Of a stretch of 64,000 bases of DNA, positions 52,925 to 61,637 are shown piece by piece. The DNA is from Streptomyces rugosispiralis (lineage in GTDB: Bacteria; Actinomycetota; Actinomycetes; Streptomycetales; Streptomycetaceae). The DNA is taken from the NCBI RefSeq assembly GCF_024505145.1, contig NZ_JANIAA010000010.1:124001-188000 (forward strand), given 5' to 3'. The translations under genes and the position numbers were made by a program. Below the pieces are notes generated by a model. It saw only the letters and a list, made by a program, of their open reading frames with translations. It had not been told where the DNA came from and searched no databases. Numbering within the stretch: the stretch's first letter is position 1; every line of letters starts with the position of its first letter.

Positions 52925-53620
52925 TCACGGTGCTCCCGCGTCGCCGCCCACCGCCGCGTCCCCGCCACGGTTGCCGGTGTTCTCCTCGCGCGGCACCAGA
53001 CCGGCGAAGTCCCCGGTGTCCCCGAGCCGGACGACGAACGGCCGGGTCGGGGTGTACCGGATCGCGGTGACCGAGCAGGGCTCGACCGAGATCCGCTGGA
53101 ACAGATCGAGATGGAGTCCGAGGGCGTCCGCGACCAGCGCCTTGATGATGTCCCCGTGGGAGCACATCAGATAGACCGCGTCGGCGCCGTGCTCCCGCTC
53201 GATCCGGGCGTTCCAGTCGCGCACCGCCTCGACCGCGCGCGTCTGCATGGCGCGCATGGACTCGCCACCGGGGAAGGCGGCCGCGGACGGATGCTGCTGG
53301 ACGATATTCATCAATGGTTCATCGGCGAGCTCGGCCAGCTTCCGGCCGGACCAGTCGCCGTAGTGGCACTCCCCGATCCGGTCGTCGGGGTGCAGCGGCA
53401 GTTCGGGGCGGGCGGCGAGCAGCGGGGCCAGCGTCTCCCGGCAGCGCTGCAGGGGGCTGGTGACGGCGGCGGCGAGCGGCAGTCCGGCCAGTCTGCCGGG
53501 CAGCGCCGCGGCCTGGGCCGTACCGCGCTCGTCGAGGGCGACACCGGGTGTCCAGCCCGCGAGGAGGCCCGCGGTATTGGCGGTGGACCGGCCGTGCCGT
53601 ACGAGGATCAGCATGGGCAT
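52925..53620 (-). CDS. Histidine phosphatase superfamily protein (MSMEG_4193-like)
   Basis: 231 aa. The RHG motif is MLILVRHGRSTANTAG, the second arginine is in SPLQRCRETL, and the second catalytic histidine is in YLMCSHGDIIKAL. The C-terminus is a short Gly/Ala-rich tail. The ATG at 53620 lies 7 nt after TAGGGT and has no ribosome site; an ATG two codons later is possible. It is the first gene of the phosphatase - DUF3090 - kinase-like set, and its substrate is unknown. Confidence 0.88.
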   Translation of the reverse strand: MPMLILVRHGRSTANTAGLLAGWTPGVALDERGTAQAAALPGRLAGLPLAAAVTSPLQRCRETLAPLLAARPELPLHPDDRIGECHYGDWSGRKLAELADEPLMNIVQQHPSAAAFPGGESMRAMQTRAVEAVRDWNARIEREHGADAVYLMCSHGDIIKALVADALGLHLDLFQRISVEPCSVTAIRYTPTRPFVVRLGDTGDFAGLVPREENTGNRGGDAAVGGDAGAP

Positions 53621-53627
53621 GGCTGCC

Positions 53628-53633
53628 ACCCTA
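53628..53633 (-). promoter_or_regulatory. Candidate leaderless -10 box for histidine phosphatase
   Basis: TAGGGT on the minus strand ends 7 nt before the ATG at 53620. Confidence 0.5.
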
Positions 53634-53718
53634 CGACCCCTCCGGCGCCGCTCAGCGGGGATGCGCACCGATCCCGCACCGGGGTCCCCCTGTGCCGATC
53701 GGCATCACGCGAGGCACA

Positions 53719-54711
53719 ATGCGCAGCGTGATCGTGGATTGTGCCATCTACCGGGACGGGGCCCGCACCGAGGGACCCGCCGACTTCTCCGACGCCCTGG
53801 ACGAGGCGCGAGCGAGTGGGGACGCCTTCTTGTGGATCGGGCTGCATGAGCCGACCGAGAAGGAGTTCGAGCTGGTCACCAGCGAGTTCGGACTGCATCC
53901 GCTGGCCGTCGAGGACGCCCTGTGCGCCCACCAGAGGCCGAAGCTGGAGGTCTATGACGATTCGCTGTTCCTGGTGCTCAAGCCGGTGCGGTACGACGAC
54001 GAGGCCGGGACGGTCACCGCGGGTGAGCTGATGGTCTTCGTCGGTGACTCCTTCGTGGTGACCGTAAGGCATGGCGAGGCCAATCCGCTCGGCTCGGTGC
54101 GCGACCGGCTGGAGAAGATGCCCGAGGTGCTCCAGCACGGCCCCACGGCGGTGATGTACGCGGTCTCCGACGCGGTCGTGGACCACTACCTGGACGTGGC
54201 CGACGATCTGCACGAGGACCTGGAGGAGCTGGAGACGGAGGTCTTCGCGCCGAACCCGGGCGCCGGGCAGAACACCGCCGGGCGGATCTACGCCTTCAAG
54301 CGCGAGGTGATGGAATTCCGCCGCTCGGCCGGGCCGTTGGGCGAGCCGATGGAGCGGCTCACCGGCGCCGGGGTGCCGTTCGTACATGAGGGCTCCCGGC
54401 CGTTCTTCCGCGATGTCAGCGACCATCTGACCCGGGTGAACGAGCATGTGGAGGGGCTGGACCGGCTGCTGTCGGACATCCTCTCCGCCCATCTCGCGCA
54501 GATGGGCGTGCGGCAGAACGACGACATGCGGAAGATCTCGGCATGGGCGGCCATGGCCGCGGTGCCGACGATGATCGCCGGGATCTACGGCATGAACTTC
54601 ACGCACATGCCGGAGCTGAGGCAGCCCTGGGGATACCCGGGGGTGATCGTGCTCATGGCCGGTGTGATCGCGGTGCTGTACCGCTGGTTCAAGCGGCGTG
54701 GGTGGCTCTGA
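53719..54711 (+). CDS. corA: CorA-family magnesium/cobalt transporter
   Basis: 330 aa. A large cytoplasmic funnel domain is followed by two C-terminal membrane helices, with the signature YGMNFTHMPEL between them. ISAWAAMAAVPTMIAGIYGM is the first pore helix. The protein ends FKRRGWL, a basic tail. The ATG at 53719 has GAGG four bases upstream; a GTG three codons later is possible. It is divergent from the phosphatase gene. Confidence 0.94.
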   Translation: MRSVIVDCAIYRDGARTEGPADFSDALDEARASGDAFLWIGLHEPTEKEFELVTSEFGLHPLAVEDALCAHQRPKLEVYDDSLFLVLKPVRYDDEAGTVTAGELMVFVGDSFVVTVRHGEANPLGSVRDRLEKMPEVLQHGPTAVMYAVSDAVVDHYLDVADDLHEDLEELETEVFAPNPGAGQNTAGRIYAFKREVMEFRRSAGPLGEPMERLTGAGVPFVHEGSRPFFRDVSDHLTRVNEHVEGLDRLLSDILSAHLAQMGVRQNDDMRKISAWAAMAAVPTMIAGIYGMNFTHMPELRQPWGYPGVIVLMAGVIAVLYRWFKRRGWL

Positions 54712-54775
54712 GGTCTAGGGGCGGGGCCGGGGCCGGCGTGGCCAGGCCGGTCCGCCAGAGGAAGCGGCCGGTCCG

Positions 54776-55582
54776 TCAGACGAGCTCGGGCGTCTCCGGC
54801 GCCCCGGAAGCGCTCTTCGCGGGGCCGCCCAGCGCGTTCCGCCGCTCGGGCATCCGCAGTGACACCATGCGCCGCCAGCCGCCCAGCCGCTCGTACGTGT
54901 GCAGGGCGTGGATCCCGGCCGCGAGCAGCGCGGACTTCGGCTTGGGCCAGCCGAGGAGGCGCCCCATGTGGGCCATCACGGCCAGGCTGACGTCCCGGTA
55001 GACCTCCATCTCGACGAGCGCGCTCTCCCGCAGGGTCCGCTGGATGGTCCGGCCGTATCCGTCGGCGGCCAGGCGCAGCAGCTCCTCATGGCAGTAGGCG
55101 AGGTGGTTGTCCTCGTCGTCGGCGATCATGCGCACCGCGCGGCCGAGGTCGGGGTGGTGGCCGAAGTACCCGCGCAACATCGTCATCTGGGCGGCGGCGC
55201 GCTGTTCGGTGACCCGGCTGTGGGCGAGGTAGATCACGATGTCGTGCTCGGTGAGCGGCTCGTCGCGGCGCAGCTTGTCATGGGCGAGGCCGATGCCGCG
55301 CGCCTCCAGGAGCATCGTGTAGTCGGTCTCGCGCGGCACCTCCATGGGCTCCAGACCGCGCTTGCGGAGCAGGGCGTTGAAGATCCGGCCGTGTTTGTCC
55401 TCGTCGGCGCCATGGCGGGCGATCTTGGGGGCGAGGTCGCGGCGGCTCTCGGGCACGAGGGCGGCGATCCGGCCGTTCTCCCAGCCTCCCTGGGCCTCCC
55501 CGCTGGCCGCGACGGAGCAGAAGAGCCGGAACGACTCGTCGTCGCCGAGGATCTCCTGGAACACGCTTTTCGCCGAGAGCAT
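54776..55582 (-). CDS. Ferritin-like domain protein
   Basis: 268 aa, mostly helical. Two ExxH-type motifs are visible: GADEDKHGRIFNALL and IADDEDNHLAYCHEELL, as expected for a diiron ferritin-like bundle (about residues 15-215). A basic C-terminal tail follows. The ATG at 55582 is preferred to the GTG three codons upstream because GGAGGT is then 8 nt away. The biological role is not known; it may be an oxidase or iron-binding protein. Confidence 0.83.
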   Translation of the reverse strand: MLSAKSVFQEILGDDESFRLFCSVAASGEAQGGWENGRIAALVPESRRDLAPKIARHGADEDKHGRIFNALLRKRGLEPMEVPRETDYTMLLEARGIGLAHDKLRRDEPLTEHDIVIYLAHSRVTEQRAAAQMTMLRGYFGHHPDLGRAVRMIADDEDNHLAYCHEELLRLAADGYGRTIQRTLRESALVEMEVYRDVSLAVMAHMGRLLGWPKPKSALLAAGIHALHTYERLGGWRRMVSLRMPERRNALGGPAKSASGAPETPELV

Positions 55583-55749
55583 CGCCGCCACCTCCGTGCG
55601 CTGATCATGCGCCGCCGTGCGCTTAAAAAGTCAACGGCCCGGTGGGGGCGGCGGCAACAGCTGGGGCATCCGGCTCGGCCGAACGGGGGACCCCTCCGTA
55701 CGCCGCGTCCGCGTAACCCCTGGGCGGCGGAGGCGTTGTGCTGGATGAC

Positions 55750-55788
55750 GGCCGTGGCGGGGAAGACCCCCGAGCCCCCACCACGGCC
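55750..55788 (-). terminator. Hairpin after the F420-type oxidoreductase
   Basis: GGCCGTGG (55750-55757) pairs with CCACGGCC (55781-55788), and the inner CGGGG/CCCCC bases can extend the stem. It lies 36 bp past the stop at 55824. Confidence 0.55.
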
Positions 55789-55823
55789 GCAGAACTTTCC
55801 CGGCGCCGCGTCCAGCTCGGCGC

Positions 55824-56873
55824 CTACGCCACTCCGGCCCGCTCCAGGGCCTCGACACCCGCCCGCAGCCCGGCGAGCCGCTCCTCCAGCGTGAAGCCCG
55901 CGGGCGTGAGCGAGAGGGTGGTGACCCCGGCCGCCGCGTACGCCTGCATGCGGTCGGCGATGCGCTCGACGGGGCCGAGCAGCGCGGTGGAGTCGATCAG
56001 CTCGTGGGGGACGGCCGCGGCGGCGCCCTCCTTGTCCCCGGAGAGGTACTTCTCCTGGATCTCGGCGGCCTCCTTCTCGTACCCCATGCGCTGCGCCAGC
56101 TTGTTGTAGAAGTTCTGCTTGGCGCTGCCCATGCCGCCCACGTAGAGCGCGGTGTACGGACGGAACTGGTCGGCCAGGGCGCGGACGTCGTCGCCGAGGG
56201 CCATGGGGACGGTGGGCACCACGTCGAAGCCCTCGAGGTCCTTGCCCGCCTTCTCGCGGCCCGCGCGCAGCGGGCTGAGGGTGGTCTCCTCGGCGTGCTC
56301 GGGATCGTAGAACAGGACCAGGGCGCCGTCGGCGATCTCGCCGGTCTGCTCCAGGTTCTTCGGGCCGATGGCCGCGATGTACAGCGGGATGTACTCCCGC
56401 ACCGGGTGCACGGTGAGCTTGAGGGGCTTGCCGGGGCCGTCGGGCAGCGGCAGGGTCCAGTTCTGGCCCTCGTGGGTCAGCCGCTCGCGCGACATCGCCT
56501 TGCGGATGATCTCCACGTACTCGCGGGTGCGGGCGAGCGGCTTGTCGAACCGCACCCCGTACCAGCCCTCCGACACCTGGGGCCCCGAGACGCCGAGGCC
56601 GAGGCGGAAGCGGCCGCCGGAGAGGGTGTCCAGGGTGGCGGCGGTCATCGCCGTCATGGCGGGGGTGCGGGCCGGGATCTGGAAGATGGCGGAGCCGACG
56701 TCGATGCGCTCGGTCTGCGCGGCGACCCACGCGAGCACGGTGGCGGCGTCCGAACCGTAGGCTTCGGCCGCCCAGCAGACGGAATAGCCGAGTTTGTCGG
56801 CCTCGCGGGCGACCGCGAGGTTGTCCGCGTCCATTCCGGCGCCCCAGTAGCCGAGGTTGATGCCGAGCCTCAT
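55824..56873 (-). CDS. LLM-class F420-dependent oxidoreductase
   Basis: 349 aa, luciferase-like barrel. MRLGINLGYWGAGMDADNLA, GRFRLGLGVSGPQVSEGWYG and the C-terminal AAAGVTTLSLTPAG fit the mycobacterial-type F420 subfamily, although FMN use cannot be excluded. The ATG at 56873 follows AAGGGGTGCGG. It stands alone and is divergent from the aldo/keto reductase at 57001. Substrate unknown. Confidence 0.87.
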   Translation of the reverse strand: MRLGINLGYWGAGMDADNLAVAREADKLGYSVCWAAEAYGSDAATVLAWVAAQTERIDVGSAIFQIPARTPAMTAMTAATLDTLSGGRFRLGLGVSGPQVSEGWYGVRFDKPLARTREYVEIIRKAMSRERLTHEGQNWTLPLPDGPGKPLKLTVHPVREYIPLYIAAIGPKNLEQTGEIADGALVLFYDPEHAEETTLSPLRAGREKAGKDLEGFDVVPTVPMALGDDVRALADQFRPYTALYVGGMGSAKQNFYNKLAQRMGYEKEAAEIQEKYLSGDKEGAAAAVPHELIDSTALLGPVERIADRMQAYAAAGVTTLSLTPAGFTLEERLAGLRAGVEALERAGVA

Positions 56874-56986
56874 ACCGCACCCCTTACTGATCAGTAACGT
56901 CGCTGTTCCGGGGACTCTAGCGCGCATGGCCCCGATACGTCAGGGGTGGGTTATCCACAGGCTGTCACGTGGCGCTTTGCGCCCAG

Positions 56987-56992
56987 TAATCT
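56987..56992 (+). promoter_or_regulatory. Candidate leaderless -10 box for aldo/keto reductase
   Basis: TAATCT ends 8 nt before the ATG at 57001; TGTCAC about 18 bp further upstream may be the -35. No ribosome site. Confidence 0.5.
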
Positions 56993-57000
56993 CGACGTTC

Positions 57001-57981
57001 ATGGAGCTAAGGCACCTCGGCAGCACGGGCCTGCGCGTCTCCCGGCTCGGGCTCGGCACGCTCACTTGGGGGCGGGACACTGACGAACACGACGCCGCGG
57101 ATCAGCTCAAGGCGTTCTGGGAGGCGGGCGGGACACTTGTCGACACCGCGGATGTGTACGCGGACGGCGGCGCCGAATACCTCCTGGGGCAACTCCTGGA
57201 GGGGTTACTGCCCCGGCGCGATCTCCAGATCGCGACCAAGGCGGGCAGCGTGCCCGACCCCGACCGCCGCTTCGACGCCTCGCGCGGCCATCTGCTGGCC
57301 GCGCTGGACGCCTCGCTCGAGCGGCTGGGCACGGACTATGTCGACCTGTGGCAGGTGCACGCCTTCGACCCGTTCACCCCGCTCGAGGAGACCCTTCAGG
57401 CGCTCGACATCGCGGTGAGCAGCGGGCGGGCCCGCTATGTGGGGGTGTCCAACTTCAGCGGCTGGCAGCTCGCGAAGGCCGCCACCTGGCAGCTGGCCTC
57501 CTCGGGCGCGCACACCCGGCTGGCCAGCACGCAGATGGAGTATTCGCTGCTCCAGCGAGGTGTGGAGCGCGAGGTGCTGCCCGCCGCGCTCGACCTGGGC
57601 GTCGGGCTGCTGCCGTCCTCGCCGCTCGGCCGCGGTGTGCTCACCGGCAAGTACCGCCATACGACGCCCGCCGACTCGCGCGGCGCCTCCGAGCTCGCGG
57701 CGTTCGTCGAGCCGTATCTGGACGAGGAGGCGGGCCGGATCGTCGAGGCGGTCGCCATAGCCGCCGACGGCCTGGCTACCACCGCGCTCAACGTGGCCCT
57801 GGCCTGGGTCCGCGACCGCCCGGGCGTCACCGCCCCGATCGTCGGCGCACGCAACGCCCAGCAGCTGAGGGCGGCGTTGTCGGCGGAGACCCTTAGTCTT
57901 CCGGACGAGATCTGCCAGGCGCTCGACGATGTGTCGGCGCCCGTGCACCGCTATCCCGATCAGGACTGGAGCACGCTGTGA
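57001..57981 (+). CDS. Aldo/keto reductase with a TTA codon
   Basis: 326 aa. AKR features: GTLVDTADVYADGGAEYLLG (catalytic Asp and Tyr), then IATKAG (catalytic Lys), DYVDLWQVHAFDPFTPLEET and GVSNFSGWQLA. Codon 69 is TTA (57205-57207), the only in-frame TTA I found in the window. Such codons need the developmentally regulated bldA tRNA. The ATG at 57001 lies just after TAATCT. The stop overlaps the next gene start (GTGA), so bldA control could also reach that gene. Confidence 0.9.
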   Translation: MELRHLGSTGLRVSRLGLGTLTWGRDTDEHDAADQLKAFWEAGGTLVDTADVYADGGAEYLLGQLLEGLLPRRDLQIATKAGSVPDPDRRFDASRGHLLAALDASLERLGTDYVDLWQVHAFDPFTPLEETLQALDIAVSSGRARYVGVSNFSGWQLAKAATWQLASSGAHTRLASTQMEYSLLQRGVEREVLPAALDLGVGLLPSSPLGRGVLTGKYRHTTPADSRGASELAAFVEPYLDEEAGRIVEAVAIAADGLATTALNVALAWVRDRPGVTAPIVGARNAQQLRAALSAETLSLPDEICQALDDVSAPVHRYPDQDWSTL

Positions 57982-60638
57982 GTACCGACCGCCTCGCCGG
58001 CGACGCCACACCCGCGCCCGAGGAGGCCGACCCGCCGGCGGAGCCGGCGAACCCCGGGGACGCCGCGGCCGCCGGATCCGCGGAGTCCGCCGGGTCCGTC
58101 GGGTCCGTCGGGTCCGCCGGGTCCGTCGGGTCCGCCGGGTCCGTCGGGTCCGCCGGGTCCGCCGGGTCCGCCGGGTCCGCCGGACGGGGTGGGGCCGACG
58201 AGGCGGGGGCTCCCGCCTCCGGAGCGAGCGCCCACGGCGCCCAGGGCGCCGACGGCGAACCCCCGGCGGACGAGGTGGACGGGCCCGGAACGGGTCAGCG
58301 GGCTCCCTCCGCCGGGCAGGGCGCATCCGGCCCAGGGGCGGGCCAGGGCTCCGGGGACGCGGAAGCGCCGGGTCCGGACCGGGCGAGCGATGGAGCGGGA
58401 GCAGGCGCTCCGGCCCCCGCCGGGCGGGGCGAGTCCGGCGACGCCGTGCCGAGCCCCCACGTCGAGGGCGCCGGCCGAGAGCGGGCCCCGGCCGGGCAGC
58501 GGGCATCCGGCCCAGGGGCGGGCCAGGGCGGCGCCGGGGGGAGCGGTGACGCGGGCGCGGGAGACGGCGCTTCCACATCCGGCGGGCAGGACGCATCCGG
58601 CGGCGGTGGCAGGGGACGGCGGTCGGCGGCGGCCGAGGCGTTGGCTGCCGCTGTGCGGGCCGTCGAGAGCGGTGAGCGGTCGGCGGCGTCGTTCTTCAAC
58701 GACGCCCCGGCCGCGCGTCCGGCGGCGCCCACCGCCCCCGCGGCCCCCCGTGAGCGGGCCCGCGCGGCGGCTCCCGCCTCCGCGCCCGCTCCCGTGCGTG
58801 CGGCGTCGGCCCGGCCGGCGCGTGGGCCGGGGGGCGAGTTCCCCGGCAGTGGCGACGTCCGGGAGGTGCTCGCGGCGGGCGGGGCCCCCGAGGCCCTGGC
58901 CGGGAAGGTCGCCGAAACGCTCGGGGAGCACGCCGCCGAGGCGCTGCGCGAGGACCCCTGGCAGTTGCTGGCCGTGCCCGGCGTACGCCCCGACCAGGCG
59001 GACGGCTTCGCCCGCTCCCTCCTCGGCCCGGACTGCGAGCCCGGCGACGAGCGCCGTGCGCTGGCGCTCACCGGCTGGCTGCTGGAGCGCGCCGCCCTCG
59101 AGGGGCACACCGCGCTGGAGTCGTCCGCGCTGCGCGAGGCGCTCGCCAAGGCGTCCGTGCCGGACCCGGACGAGGCGCTGCGCACCGCGATCGCGGAGGG
59201 CGCGGTGCTGGTCTTCCAGGACGCGCTCGACGCCCCGGCGGGGGCGCGCCCCCGGGCGGCCGAGGACGAGGACGCCGAGCAGCCGGTGCGAGTGCTGCTC
59301 GGGCTGGACCGCTACGCCCTGGCGGAGGAGAGCCTGGCCGACGGTCTCGCCCGGCTGGCGAGCACCTTCGCCCCCGCTCAGGACGGCGAGGCGACGGCGG
59401 GCGATGCCGATTGGGAGGCAGCGGCCGCGGCCGCGCCGTCCGCCTCCGCCGCGGAGCTCATCCGTACCGTCGCGGCCCACGGTCTGGTCACCCACAGCGG
59501 TGGCGAGGCGGCACGCGCCGAACCGGTGGCGCTGGTCGCCGCCGCCCGCGCGATGGGCCTGCGGGCCTACGCGGCGGCGCACACCGAGGACGGCGGGCGG
59601 CGGCTGGCCGCCGCACTGGGCGAGGCCCCGGACGCGGGAACGGGCGCGGGCCCGGACGAGGCCCGGGAGGCCGCCGCTGCGGCCGTCACCGTCGCCGGGC
59701 TGCTGGCCGGCACCGAGGGCCCCGGACGCGACGAGGAGGGCGCGCCGGCGCTCGATCTGCTCGTCGTCCTGGACGCCCCGCAGCTCGATGTGGAAACGGC
59801 CGCGATGCTCGTCGAATCGCTGCCGGACGGCGCCCGTCTGGTGCTGAGCGGGGATCCCGGGGTCCTGTGGTCGGCCGGTCCCGGCCGGGTCTTCGCGGAT
59901 CTGGTGGCGGCCCGCCGCTGCCCGCAGGTCGTCTCCCGCACCCCCGACCCGGGCCCCATCGGCGAGCTGGTCTCGGGGATCGGGATCGGCGAGCTCAACC
60001 AGGTGGAGGCGCCCGGCAAGGAGGTCGTGATCGTGCCCGTGCGGGACGCGGGCGAGGCGGTGCACCGCACCGTGCAGCTCGTCGCCGACTCGGTGCCCCG
60101 TGCGATCGGCGTCCCGCCGGAGCAGACCCAGGTGATCACCCCGGGCCACGGCGGCGCGGCCGGCACCCGCACGCTCAACGCGGCCCTGAAGGACCGCCTC
60201 AACCCCGGCCCCGGCCGGTTCGGCGGCTTCGACCCGGGCGACCGCGTGGCGTACACCCCGGCCCCGGGCCGTACGGTGCCGGGCACCGTGGTCTCGGCGG
60301 ACGCCGAGGGGCTGCGTCTGGACTGCGCGGGCACACCGGTCGTGGTGCCGCGCGAGGAGGTCGGCGAGCTGGTGCGGCACGGCTGGGCCCTCACCGCGCA
60401 CCAGGCGGCGGGAGCGCGGTGGCCCGCGGCCGTGGTGGTGCTGCCGGGCGACGCCACGGCGGGCCTGACCCGCGCCTGGGTCTACACGGCCTTCAGCCGC
60501 GGTGAGCGCCATCTGTCGGTGGTCCACGGCGCGGACGCGGCGCTGCCGCGAGCGGTGGCGGAAATCCCCTTCAAGGACCGCACCACCCGCCTACGCGCCC
60601 TACTCCAGGCCCAGGTCCCGGCCGCGCCTACCGGCTGA
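57978..60638 (+). CDS. Helix-hairpin-helix protein with degenerate RecD2-like helicase region
   Basis: 886 aa. Residues about 1-280 are low-complexity (Gly/Ser/Ala/Pro), with an SxG repeat block. About 285-400 resembles the RecD2 N-terminal HhH region (ALREDPWQLLAVPGVRPDQA). About 480-880 follows the SF1B helicase layout, but motif I is HSGGEAARAEP with no GKT, motif II is VVLDAPQLD with no DE, motif III keeps SGDPGVLWSAGPG, and motif V is TAHQAAG instead of TVHKSQG. Motif VI YTAFSRG survives. It is probably not an ATPase. The GTG start overlaps the upstream stop. Confidence 0.8.
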   Translation: MSTDRLAGDATPAPEEADPPAEPANPGDAAAAGSAESAGSVGSVGSAGSVGSAGSVGSAGSAGSAGSAGRGGADEAGAPASGASAHGAQGADGEPPADEVDGPGTGQRAPSAGQGASGPGAGQGSGDAEAPGPDRASDGAGAGAPAPAGRGESGDAVPSPHVEGAGRERAPAGQRASGPGAGQGGAGGSGDAGAGDGASTSGGQDASGGGGRGRRSAAAEALAAAVRAVESGERSAASFFNDAPAARPAAPTAPAAPRERARAAAPASAPAPVRAASARPARGPGGEFPGSGDVREVLAAGGAPEALAGKVAETLGEHAAEALREDPWQLLAVPGVRPDQADGFARSLLGPDCEPGDERRALALTGWLLERAALEGHTALESSALREALAKASVPDPDEALRTAIAEGAVLVFQDALDAPAGARPRAAEDEDAEQPVRVLLGLDRYALAEESLADGLARLASTFAPAQDGEATAGDADWEAAAAAAPSASAAELIRTVAAHGLVTHSGGEAARAEPVALVAAARAMGLRAYAAAHTEDGGRRLAAALGEAPDAGTGAGPDEAREAAAAAVTVAGLLAGTEGPGRDEEGAPALDLLVVLDAPQLDVETAAMLVESLPDGARLVLSGDPGVLWSAGPGRVFADLVAARRCPQVVSRTPDPGPIGELVSGIGIGELNQVEAPGKEVVIVPVRDAGEAVHRTVQLVADSVPRAIGVPPEQTQVITPGHGGAAGTRTLNAALKDRLNPGPGRFGGFDPGDRVAYTPAPGRTVPGTVVSADAEGLRLDCAGTPVVVPREEVGELVRHGWALTAHQAAGARWPAAVVVLPGDATAGLTRAWVYTAFSRGERHLSVVHGADAALPRAVAEIPFKDRTTRLRALLQAQVPAAPTG
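58086..58184 (+). repeat. Eleven 9-bp tandem repeats
   Basis: TCC-GYC-GGG repeated 11 times, encoding Ser-(Ala/Val)-Gly, in the disordered N-terminus of the RecD2-like protein. Confidence 0.9.
58317..58527 (+). repeat. Direct repeat pair about 180 bp apart
   Basis: GCATCCGGCCCAGGGGCGGG and following bases recur at about 58324 and about 58502, encoding ASGPGAGQG in the same disordered region. Confidence 0.75.
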
Positions 60639-60940
60639 CCGACGGACCCGTACCGGGCCCCACCCCGCGGCCAAACCCCCGGCACACCCCGGTCCCGGAT
60701 CGCCCGGCCCCACGGCCGAACGGTCCGGGACCGGGGTACGGAGCCGGGTGATCGAGGACCGAGCGGCCCGCAACCCAGCGATCCGGGACCAGGCGGCGCC
60801 CAGCGAACCGGGACCAGGCGGCCCGGAGCCACCGTCTGTTCTCGGATCGCTCGGGCCTCGGATCGCTCGGGCCCGAGCGATCCGAGGAGGACGAGAGGAC
60901 AAGCGGCCCAGGGCCGAGCGACGGCCCCGGACCCCCGGCC
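60639..60940. other. 302-bp gap between convergent genes, repeat-rich
   Basis: No gene seen. Blocks of GATCCGGGACC/GGTCCGGGACC recur (60690-60830), followed by the palindrome cluster at 60841-60887. Probably a transcription-end region. Confidence 0.6.
60841..60887. terminator. Palindrome plus direct repeat, probable terminator
   Basis: CTCGGATCGCTCGGG occurs at 60841-60855 and 60857-60871, and its complement occupies 60872-60886. The second copy and the complement make a 32-bp perfect palindrome (60856-60887) with no loop, while the first copy can pair with the same arm leaving a 16-nt loop. Two alternative hairpins result. Confidence 0.65.
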
Positions 60941-61630
60941 TCAGCTGCCCGGCTCCAGGACCTCCAGGTCGTCCTCGTCCTCGTCCTCGAGTTCCTCGTC
61001 GTCGAGCTCCTCGTCGAAGACCGAACTCATGTCGAAGCGGCACACGACCATATGCGGATCCGCCTGGTCGAAGGGGGCGGAGAGCCACTCCCCCGGCTCC
61101 GGGGGCTCCTCGGCCGCCACCACCCAGAGCGTGGAGTCGCCCTCCTCCAGGCCGAACTCCTTGTGCCGAGAGGCGATCTCGTCCGGCTCGAACTCGCCGA
61201 AGACCACCCCCAGGGCGGTGTGCACGCTCTCCCCGGCGGCCGCCCCGCCGCCCTGCTTGTCGTTCCCCGTGTCGATGTCCGGATCCAGGTCGGCGATCCG
61301 CTGCGCCTGCGAGAGCAGTCGCTGCGGTTCGGCGACGACGTAGTCCCTGCGGATCAGCACGCTCAGCGCGCTCGGCTCCTCCGGCCCGGCGTAGGCGGGC
61401 AGGCGGTCGTCACCAGGGATCTCGAAGGGCGTCACCTCGTCGTAGGCGTCGTAGAGCAGCTCGTCGTAGACCTCGGCTGCCGCGGCCAGTTCGTTGAACG
61501 CGGCGTAGACGGCCGGATCGCCTTCCCCCGACCGACGTTCGACGGCGTCGAGGTGACGATCCAGTGCGGCTTTCACCGCTTCGGCGGCGGCACGTACCTC
61601 GGCAGCGGATGGCTGCGCAGCATCAGACAT
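60941..61630 (-). CDS. Conserved acidic hypothetical protein
   Basis: 229 aa from the ATG at 61630. An N-terminal helix (AAEVRAAAEAVKAALDRHLD) is followed by a mixed alpha/beta domain (SALSVLIRRDYVVAEPQRLL, HTALGVVFGEFEPDEIASRH) and a strongly acidic C-terminus of Asp/Glu runs. No signal peptide or membrane segment. I recognise no function. TAGCGT lies 7 nt upstream of the ATG and no ribosome site is visible. It is divergent from the 62-aa DUF5703 gene. Confidence 0.8.
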   Translation of the reverse strand: MSDAAQPSAAEVRAAAEAVKAALDRHLDAVERRSGEGDPAVYAAFNELAAAAEVYDELLYDAYDEVTPFEIPGDDRLPAYAGPEEPSALSVLIRRDYVVAEPQRLLSQAQRIADLDPDIDTGNDKQGGGAAAGESVHTALGVVFGEFEPDEIASRHKEFGLEEGDSTLWVVAAEEPPEPGEWLSAPFDQADPHMVVCRFDMSSVFDEELDDEELEDEDEDDLEVLEPGS

Positions 61631-61637
61631 AGTGCAG

